From positions 1-5,009 of the forward strand of contig CALAEX010000040.1 in the NCBI GenBank assembly GCA_937891165.1: DNA of 5,009 nucleotides, written 5' to 3'. The notes beneath the pieces were generated by a model. That model worked only from the letters and a program-made list of their open reading frames with translations. It had not been told where the DNA came from and did no database searches. Within the stretch, counting starts at the first letter, position 1, and every line of letters begins with the position of its first letter. Shown in pieces: positions 1 to 4,275 of the stretch. Both the position numbers and the translations under genes were made by a program. This DNA is from an uncultured Lachnospiraceae bacterium. GTDB lineage: Bacteria; Bacillota; Clostridia; Lachnospirales; Lachnospiraceae.

Positions 1-12
1 AGGCGATCGAAG

Positions 13-414
13 ATGAAGAAGCTTGAGCGAAGTGCGATTCGTGTAGAACAACATCAAATCGACACTCGTCATGCTTCGTATGCTTTGTTAGCTTCCTTTT
101 GTCATAAAGCAAAGAATTTATATAATCATGCGAATTATCTTGTGCGACATGCTTTTTTTGAAGAAAAACAGTGGTTACGCTATGGGACTTTAGATAAGTT
201 ATTAAAAGAAGATACCGAATATCCGGATTATAAGGAGATGCCAACCGCACAATCAGCACAACAAATATTACGGGCGTTAGATGGCAATTGGGCTTCTTTT
301 TTTGCTAGTATCAAAGACTATAGTAAAAATAAGCAGAAGTATTTAGGAAAACCAAAACCACCAAAGTATTTGAAAAAAGACCCGTCTTTAGAAGTTAACG
401 CCATGTTTTTTTAG
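13..414 (+). pseudogene. tnpB: Truncated TnpB (IS605/IS607 OrfB family), N-terminal fragment only
   Basis: This is the start of an IS605/IS607-type TnpB, an RNA-guided nuclease encoded by transposons. Residues 1-122 look like clostridial TnpB: 'CHKAKNLYNHANYLVR' near 30-45, 'AQSAQQILRALDGNWASFF' near 79-97, and 'KYLGKPKPPKYLKK' near 109-122. A complete member has roughly 400 residues. The catalytic RuvC-like acidic residues and the C-terminal zinc ribbon are absent, so the product cannot be an active nuclease. Resemblance stops at about Lys122/Asp123 (near 380). The last residues come from other DNA, and the stop codon (412-414) lies inside the left end of the IS. Removing the IS would still leave a stop codon at nearly the same place, so the gene was broken before the IS arrived. 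The start at 13 has only a weak upstream purine stretch, and the frame is open to the window edge, so the true start may lie outside. Confidence 0.85.
394..407. repeat. Left target-site duplication of the IS
   Basis: The 14-mer gttaacgccatgtt directly abuts the left inverted end of the IS and is repeated exactly at 2288-2301. The identity grows to 18 bp (392-409) if the A and T runs shared with the IS ends are included. Such a perfect flanking direct repeat is the mark of a transposition event. Confidence 0.85.
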
Positions 415-421
415 AAATAAA
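408..421 (+). repeat. Left terminal inverted repeat of the IS
   Basis: The sequence tttttagaaataaa matches the reverse complement of 2274-2287 at 13 of 14 positions. With one gap, the match can be carried over a further 'ctg'. Bases outside position 408 do not match the other end, which fixes the element boundary here. Confidence 0.75.
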
Positions 422-481
422 CTGGAAATCAATTTACTACAAACCCTTTTAAATAAACGAATTCTGAGGTTTTAAAAACAC

Positions 482-510
482 TTGAAAAATTATTTTTCTC
501 ATGTAATAAT
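482..510 (+). promoter_or_regulatory. Predicted transposase promoter inside the IS left end
   Basis: A -35 box TTGAAA (482-487, 5 of 6 to consensus) is followed, after a 17-base spacer, by a -10 box AATAAT (505-510, 5 of 6). A TGT directly before the -10 box gives an extended -10. Transcription would begin near 517, leaving a leader of about 40 bases before the ATG at 557. This argues against translation starting upstream at the TTG of 482, because that codon is part of the -35 box. Confidence 0.6.
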
Positions 511-511
511 A

Positions 512-529
512 ATGGCGTTAATGGCGTTA
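512..529 (+). repeat. Tandem 9-bp repeat in the IS leader
   Basis: The nonamer atggcgtta occurs twice in a row, at 512-520 and 521-529, between the predicted promoter and the ribosome binding site. Ten bases of it (512-521, atggcgttaa) are the exact reverse complement of bases 395-404 of the IS target duplication. Both ATGs are in frame with the transposase but have no Shine-Dalgarno. Confidence 0.85.
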
Positions 530-543
530 TATTTTACAATGAG

Positions 544-548
544 AGGAG
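544..548 (+). promoter_or_regulatory. Ribosome binding site that sets the transposase start
   Basis: AGGAG lies 8 bases before the ATG at 557. It is only 2 bases before the ATG at 551, which is too close. This spacing is why 557 is chosen as the start. Confidence 0.75.
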
Positions 549-556
549 TAATGCTT

Positions 557-2233
557 ATGGCTTATTATTTAAAGAAAACCAAACTAAAAGGGCGAACCTA
601 TCTTTCTATTGATGAAAGTTTTTATAGTCATGAAAAAAGAGGAACAGCTCATAAATGTTATCAATCTCTTGGTTCTGTAGAATCTTGGATAAAAAAAGGA
701 GTAGAAGACCCTATTTCTTATTTTCAGGAAGAGGTAAATGCACTAAATTTAGAAATAGAAAAACAATCCTGTCCTAAAATATCTTCTATTTCTCCGATTC
801 AATCTCTTGGTTATTTTCCACTCAAAGCAATTCTTGAAAAAATGCAGATTAAAACTTTTGTAGATTATTTTAAACTTACCAATGAATTTCAGTATGACCT
901 TTATGAACTCTTATCTTCTTTGATTTATGCTAGAGCAGTACACCCTTGTAGTAAACACAAAACATTTCATGAGGTTCTCCCAAATTTATATTATCCTGTA
1001 CACTATTCTTATGACCAATTATTAGATGGACTTGCGTTTCTTGGAAATGATTATGAAAAATTTATCGAAATTTTCACGGTACAAACCAAAAAATTGTTTG
1101 GTCTAAACACTTCCAAAACTTACTTTGATTGTACCAACTTTTACTTTGAAATTGATAGAGAAGATGATTTTCGTAGAAAAGGACCAAGTAAAGAAAATAG
1201 AAAAGAACCTATTGTTGGACTTGGTCTATTATTAGATAATCATCAAATTCCTATTACTATGAAATTATATCCAGGAAATCAATCAGAAAAACCTGTATTA
1301 CGAGAAATCATTCATCAATTAAAAATACAAAATAACATTACAGGAAAAACAATACATGTAGCAGATAAAGGACTCAATTGTGCTCGTAACATTGCATTTT
1401 CTAAAGAAAACGGAGATGGATATCTTTTTTCCAAATCAGTTAAAGGACTTTCCGAAGTAGAAAAAACATGGGTACTATTAGAACAAGGATTTACAGAAGT
1501 AAAAGATAAACAAGGAAAGTTGTTATATCGTTATAAATCTTGCATAGATGAATTTCCTTATAAAATAGAGCAGGATGGAAAAGAATATACCATTAAATTA
1601 TCAGAAAAACGACTATTAACTTATAATCCTTCTCTTGCTACAAAGAAGAAATATGAAATTAACCGAATGGTAGAAAAGGCAAAAACATTAACTATGTCTC
1701 AAGCAAAAAAGGCAGAGTATGGAGAATGTGGGAAATATGTATCTTTTCCTAGCGAATCGAATAAAAAAGCGAAAATTTCTCTCAATCAGAAAGCCATTCA
1801 GAAAGATTTAACCTTTGCTGGATATAATCTAATTATAACATCAGAAACTAAAATGAAAGATACCGATATGTATGAGATTTATCATAACTTATGGCGAATT
1901 GAAGAGTCTTTTAAAATAATGAAATCCGACTTAGATGCACGTCCTGTGTTTCTTCAAAAACAAGATAGTATACAAGGACATTTTTTAATCTGTTATTTAA
2001 CCGTACTATTAGAACGAATTTTTCAATTTAAAATCTTAAAGAATCAATATTCCACTTCCGACGTTTTTGAATTTATCAAAGATTTCAAAGTAACTAAAGG
2101 GGAAAGAAATTATATTAATACAACAAAATCAACCGATTTTATTCAAGAATTAACGAAATTATCTAATTTACCTTTAACCAATTATTTTCTTACAGAAACA
2201 CAAATCAAATCTATTTTAACATGGAAAATTTAA
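557..2233 (+). CDS. IS1634-type DDE transposase, 558 aa
   Basis: This transposase cuts and joins the ends of its own IS. The chosen start gives a first segment 'MAYYLKKTK...YLSIDESFY', typical of the IS1634 group, and it fits the AGGAG 8 bases upstream. The frame stays open upstream to a TTG at 482, but that codon lies in the predicted -35 box. Numbered from 557, the catalytic triad is Asp191 in 'TYFDCTNFYF', Asp270 in 'IHVADKGLNC' and Glu449 in 'YHNLWRIEESFKIMKS'. In the last block, Tyr442, Trp446, Glu449 and Lys456 keep the IS4-superfamily pattern; the usual Arg before Trp is Leu445. A long insertion between the second Asp and the Glu (about 290-430) is typical of this group. 'LDARPVF' and the hydrophobic 'GHFLICYLTVLL' follow. 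No frameshift or internal stop is seen, so the gene is probably functional. A hairpin terminator follows 8 bases after the stop. Confidence 0.93.
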   Translation: MAYYLKKTKLKGRTYLSIDESFYSHEKRGTAHKCYQSLGSVESWIKKGVEDPISYFQEEVNALNLEIEKQSCPKISSISPIQSLGYFPLKAILEKMQIKTFVDYFKLTNEFQYDLYELLSSLIYARAVHPCSKHKTFHEVLPNLYYPVHYSYDQLLDGLAFLGNDYEKFIEIFTVQTKKLFGLNTSKTYFDCTNFYFEIDREDDFRRKGPSKENRKEPIVGLGLLLDNHQIPITMKLYPGNQSEKPVLREIIHQLKIQNNITGKTIHVADKGLNCARNIAFSKENGDGYLFSKSVKGLSEVEKTWVLLEQGFTEVKDKQGKLLYRYKSCIDEFPYKIEQDGKEYTIKLSEKRLLTYNPSLATKKKYEINRMVEKAKTLTMSQAKKAEYGECGKYVSFPSESNKKAKISLNQKAIQKDLTFAGYNLIITSETKMKDTDMYEIYHNLWRIEESFKIMKSDLDARPVFLQKQDSIQGHFLICYLTVLLERIFQFKILKNQYSTSDVFEFIKDFKVTKGERNYINTTKSTDFIQELTKLSNLPLTNYFLTETQIKSILTWKI

Positions 2234-2241
2234 GTACGATT

Positions 2242-2280
2242 AAAAAAGCTGTTGCAAATTTTATTACAACAGCTTTTTTT
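2242..2280 (+). terminator. Rho-independent terminator at the right end of the IS
   Basis: A perfect 13-bp stem pairs aaaaaagctgttg (2242-2254) with caacagctttttt (2267-2279), around a 12-base loop and ending in a T run. It lies directly after the transposase stop and overlaps the right inverted repeat. It should end the transposase message. The A/T-rich stem base makes it potentially active in both directions. Confidence 0.85.
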
Positions 2281-2287
2281 CTAAAAA
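2274..2287 (-). repeat. Right terminal inverted repeat of the IS
   Basis: Read on the minus strand this is tttttagaaaaaaa, matching the left end (408-421) at 13 of 14 positions. It shares its T run with the downstream arm of the terminator hairpin. Confidence 0.75.
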
Positions 2288-2301
2288 GTTAACGCCATGT
2301 T
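2288..2301. repeat. Right target-site duplication of the IS
   Basis: This is an exact copy of 394-407, directly outside the right inverted repeat. The following bases (ttaatgtctgatacc) are the original continuation of the target DNA. Confidence 0.85.
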
Positions 2302-2351
2302 TTAATGTCTGATACCAAAGTCAGGTTATACAAGCAAATCAAAAAAAATTT

Positions 2352-2358
2352 AAGGAGG
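2352..2358 (+). promoter_or_regulatory. Strong Shine-Dalgarno before the Rpn tail
   Basis: AAGGAGG lies 8 bases before the ATG at 2367, a near-ideal site and spacing. In the longer remnant frame the same bases encode part of 'KFKEVNDMCEAL', so the signal sits inside what was coding sequence. It could be a chance product of those codons or a genuine internal start. Confidence 0.6.
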
Positions 2359-2366
2359 TCAATGAT

Positions 2367-2615
2367 ATGTGTGAAGCATTAGAAGAATTAATGAAAGATA
2401 AAATTCAAGAAAAAACACAAGAAGCAATGCATCTTGGAATGCAACAAGGACTTCAGCAGGGACTTCAGCAAGGCGAATATCAAAAACTTCTCCAACAAAT
2501 ACGAAAAAAAATGAACAAATTAAAAACGATAGAACAAATTGCGGATGAATTAGAAGAAACTATCGAAACCATTACTCCTATTTATCATCAGTTAAAAGAA
2601 AATAATCTCTCTTAA
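2367..2615 (+). CDS. C-terminal remnant of an Rpn-family PD-(D/E)XK nuclease/transposase, 82 aa
   Basis: This 82-residue frame resembles the C-terminal tail of Rpn-like (recombination-promoting nuclease, PD-(D/E)XK transposase family) proteins common in Lachnospiraceae. It shows 'MCEALEELMKDK', then a G-x-Q-Q linker (residues 24-36), then a helical 'LLQQIRKKMNKLKTIEQIADELEETIETI' type end (about 41-70). Full-length family members have roughly 300 residues, with the nuclease core in the missing N-terminal part. In the same frame, family-like sequence continues upstream to a stop codon at 2310-2312 ('YQSQVIQANQKKFKEVND'), which shows this is a remnant of a longer gene. It nevertheless has a strong ribosome binding site and ATG, so the small protein may be made. 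In E. coli, rpn genes carry an internal start producing a short C-terminal inhibitor (RpnS); whether this frame plays that part is only a guess. No convincing promoter is seen between the IS and the ATG. Confidence 0.7.
   Translation: MCEALEELMKDKIQEKTQEAMHLGMQQGLQQGLQQGEYQKLLQQIRKKMNKLKTIEQIADELEETIETITPIYHQLKENNLS
2436..2471 (+). repeat. Three 12-bp units encoding the G-(M/L)-Q-Q linker
   Basis: Three consecutive 12-base units begin at 2436, 2448 and 2460. The second and third (ggacttcagcag and ggacttcagcaa) differ only in the last base. They encode GMQQ-GLQQ-GLQQ, the variable-length linker typical of Rpn-like tails. In-frame gain or loss of units would change only the linker length. Confidence 0.8.
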
Positions 2616-2631
2616 CCATACAAAATAATTT

Positions 2632-2660
2632 AGGTGCTGTCACTTTATGTAACAGCACCT
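2632..2660. terminator. Shared terminator hairpin between convergent genes
   Basis: A 9-bp perfect stem pairs aggtgctgt (2632-2640) with acagcacct (2652-2660) across an 11-base loop. On the plus strand it is followed by ttcttctatccttttttatttttt. On the minus strand it is followed by aaattatttt. It lies 16 bases after the Rpn-tail stop and 23 bases beyond the stop of the minus-strand lipoprotein gene, so it can serve both. The plus-strand side has the longer T-rich tail. Confidence 0.75.
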
Positions 2661-2683
2661 TTCTTCTATCCTTTTTTATTTTT

Positions 2684-3976
2684 TTACTCCGAAAAACTAC
2701 CTAGCGAATGTGTTTTCTTTTCCCCACAACCGAGCCGTTCTACTATTAAAGCACAATTTTCACAAGCTTTCGAATAGGTATCTACTACTGTAGTTATTAA
2801 ACAATCTTGATAAATATGTTCTTCGCTTCCTGCTTCTTTTTTTATTTCTCCACAAAGATACAAATGTTCTTCTGTGAAAGAATCGTGTTGTTCGTTTTGC
2901 ACTTGCATCGAATGTTTTTTACAAGCTTCATACCATGGTATAGTACCAACAACATCTCCTTCTTCTGGCACTAAATATTCTACTTGCACACAATCTTCAT
3001 CTTTCAAAAAGAAGTCTTCTTCTTTTATTGTTTCTACACAAAAGCGTACCAAAACAGGTGGTTTCTTGCCATCTTGAGAATACAATCCATATACTCTTCT
3101 ACCATCCGTATATAATTGTTCTATCTTTCTATGTATATCTGGTGTTATCATAGCATCCTCTGACTTACTGTATCCATCTGACGTATCTGCAATATATAAA
3201 TATTCTCCATCTGTAAACCACAGATATTTCCCATTTTCTGTCATAGTAAAGTCAGAAAATTCTTCCATTCCTTCTCCAAAACATTGTGCAATTTCTTCTT
3301 TTACATAGTTATTTTCATCTATAATATCTCCTCGAAAATTATAAATCCCTCTATTTTTTTGTTTCAAATCAAATGTAAGAATCGAAGAATTTCCTAACGC
3401 CATCGAGTATATCTTATCTTTTGCAACACAATATTGAAAATCTCCAATCGAAATAGGAATACTATCTTCTTCTCCTTTTGTTCTACTTACTAATGTTACT
3501 TTCGCAGGTTGTGTACTATCTTCTACCAAAAGATAAGAAAAATAATAGTCTCCCCAACCTAGTTTCCCTTGATTTGTCGTATCTTTGATTGGCTCGCTTT
3601 CTCCAAAAGGTAACGTATAATAAGACACACTTTTACGAGTAATACCATCTTCTTTTGATAGTACTTCACTATAATTAAAATGAATGCCTTGTTCATTCAC
3701 ATTTAATTTATGATTCTCTCCACCTTGTATTGTACCTAATGCATACACCAATTCTATTTCTTTCGTTTCTTTTTTATAGCGATAAATATCTCCTGCTTTT
3801 TGTTCCTCGGTATCTTCACTTATCATAAAATAAACATAATCTCCAAACGGATATACTTCTTTTACTGGCAATGCTACAACTAGTTGTACTACTCCATCTT
3901 TCATCTCATATAAATAATTATCTCGATTTTGATTGACAAAATAAATCGTTTCGGTCTTTTCCTCTAAACAAAACAA
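2684..3976 (-). CDS. Main part of a frameshifted surface lipoprotein with beta-propeller-like repeats
   Basis: This 430-codon frame is most likely the body of the lipoprotein whose 5' end is at 3964-4254. Its only start near the beginning is a TTG at 3976 with no usable Shine-Dalgarno, and sensible protein sequence continues in this frame upstream to the A6 run at 3990-3995. Family is not firmly recognised. Short beta-strand segments recur, such as 'TIYFVNQNRDNYLYEMKDG', 'DYVYFMISED', 'KYLWFTDGEYLYIADTSDG' and 'RRVYGLYSQDGKK'. This pattern is typical of beta-propeller or DUF5050-like extracellular proteins, which bind ligands or other proteins and are not enzymes. The final 56 residues are different, with five cysteines at 375, 392, 405, 408 and 417, including a C-x2-C pair. 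If the frame is restored, the whole lipoprotein has about 523 residues. Upstream is a solute-binding-protein fragment, so a role beside a transporter is possible but unproven. Confidence 0.72.
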   Translation of the reverse strand: MFCLEEKTETIYFVNQNRDNYLYEMKDGVVQLVVALPVKEVYPFGDYVYFMISEDTEEQKAGDIYRYKKETKEIELVYALGTIQGGENHKLNVNEQGIHFNYSEVLSKEDGITRKSVSYYTLPFGESEPIKDTTNQGKLGWGDYYFSYLLVEDSTQPAKVTLVSRTKGEEDSIPISIGDFQYCVAKDKIYSMALGNSSILTFDLKQKNRGIYNFRGDIIDENNYVKEEIAQCFGEGMEEFSDFTMTENGKYLWFTDGEYLYIADTSDGYSKSEDAMITPDIHRKIEQLYTDGRRVYGLYSQDGKKPPVLVRFCVETIKEEDFFLKDEDCVQVEYLVPEEGDVVGTIPWYEACKKHSMQVQNEQHDSFTEEHLYLCGEIKKEAGSEEHIYQDCLITTVVDTYSKACENCALIVERLGCGEKKTHSLGSFSE

Positions 3977-4254
3977 AGAAGCACCACTATTTTTTCCCTA
4001 GATAACTTTCGATTCATTGCATTACAAAGTGCTACATCCACGGATTCTTCTTGTTCCATAATAATATAAAAATCATCTGTTTCTTCCTTAAAATCGCTCG
4101 ATTCTTCTTGAGGGATATCTTCACTGCTTGGAACAAAAGTAATAGAAAGTGCACCAGAATCTTCTTCTATCACTTCGTTTTGTTCAGGTTGTCCACAAGC
4201 ACACACACAAACACAACAACATAAAAACAAAGATTTCTTTAAGACTCGTTTCAT
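3964..4254 (-). CDS. N-terminal part of the frameshifted lipoprotein, with lipoprotein signal peptide
   Basis: This 96-codon frame begins with a lipoprotein signal: 'MKRVLKKS' (basic), then a hydrophobic, very cysteine-rich stretch, then lipobox Val17-Cys18-Ala19-Cys20 followed by Gly21. Lipid attachment at Cys20 and cleavage after Ala19 are predicted, anchoring the protein outside the membrane. An acidic, Glu/Ser-rich linker follows (about 22-70), as is common after such anchors. Family-like sequence lasts to about Lys88. The last eight residues are out-of-frame, and the stop at 3964-3966 overlaps the next frame by 13 bases. Adding one base to the A6 run (3990-3995) would join residue 88 to 'NSGASL' and the 430-codon body at 2684-3976. 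An AAAGGAG lies 12 bases before the ATG, a rather long spacing. The gene starts 21 bases after the stop of the upstream binding-protein chimera, so they are probably co-transcribed. As it stands, the product is a short lipid-anchored peptide. Confidence 0.75.
   Translation of the reverse strand: MKRVLKKSLFLCCCVCVCACGQPEQNEVIEEDSGALSITFVPSSEDIPQEESSDFKEETDDFYIIMEQEESVDVALCNAMNRKLSREKIVVLLCFV
3990..3995 (-). other. A6 run where the lipoprotein reading frame breaks
   Basis: On the minus strand the sequence is agggaaaaaatagtgg. The N-terminal frame reads AGG GAA AAA ATA GTG and soon stops. With one extra A it reads AGG GAA AAA AAT AGT and continues into the 430-codon body. A point deletion, a sequencing or assembly error, or slippage at the A run could each explain it. 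The site is not a standard seven-base slippery sequence in the zero frame. Confidence 0.7.
4195..4220. repeat. CA-rich low-complexity tract in the signal peptide
   Basis: The plus strand reads as CA dinucleotide runs with minor interruptions. On the minus strand it gives alternating TGT/GTG/TGC codons, which create the unusual Cys-Val-Cys-Val-Cys-Ala-Cys series of the signal peptide. Six cysteines fall within residues 12-20. Confidence 0.7.
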
Positions 4255-4266
4255 ATTCGTTTCGTT

Positions 4267-4273
4267 CTCCTTT
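4267..4273 (-). promoter_or_regulatory. Ribosome binding site of the lipoprotein gene
   Basis: AAAGGAG on the minus strand lies 12 bases before the ATG at 4254, inside the 21-base gap after the upstream stop. The spacing is longer than optimal, but no better start lies nearby and the ATG directly begins a clear signal peptide. Confidence 0.6.
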
Positions 4274-4275
4274 TG

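Larger units (their letters stand above)
408..2287 (+). mobile_element. IS1634-like insertion sequence, complete
   Basis: This is a complete insertion sequence of about 1,880 bp. It holds one DDE transposase gene in the plus orientation, with inverted ends at 408-421 and 2274-2287 (13 of 14 positions match). A 14-bp direct repeat flanks it at 394-407 and 2288-2301. The ends carry runs of T and A, so the boundary could move by one or two bases on each side; the flanking identity extends to 18 bp (392-409 and 2286-2303) if the runs are counted. Size, single gene and the transposase type fit the IS1634 group, whose founding Mycoplasma element is known for unusually long target duplications. The duplication is intact and identical, and the transposase frame is unbroken, which suggests a recent insertion. 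Assigning an ISfinder name would need a database search. Confidence 0.88.

Noticed and set aside
13..414. Omega-RNA (guide RNA) for TnpB near this fragment
   Set aside because: The guide RNA is normally encoded at and beyond the 3' end of tnpB, which is lost here. Nothing in 380-407 resembles a transposon right end.
482..556. N-terminal extension of the transposase from the TTG at 482, or from the in-frame ATGs at 512 and 521
   Set aside because: The TTG is part of the predicted -35 box and the two ATGs lie at the expected transcript start without a Shine-Dalgarno. The extension lacks family resemblance, whereas 557 begins the conserved N-terminus with AGGAG 8 bases upstream.
2436..2471. Possible CRISPR-like or minisatellite array
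   Set aside because: There are only three 12-base units without spacers. They are explained by the G-x-Q-Q linker of an Rpn-type tail.
2874..3077. 67-codon plus-strand frame antisense to the lipoprotein body
   Set aside because: It is a low-complexity Ser/Cys/Lys-rich translation with no ribosome binding site. It reads as the mirror of acidic codons in the real gene.
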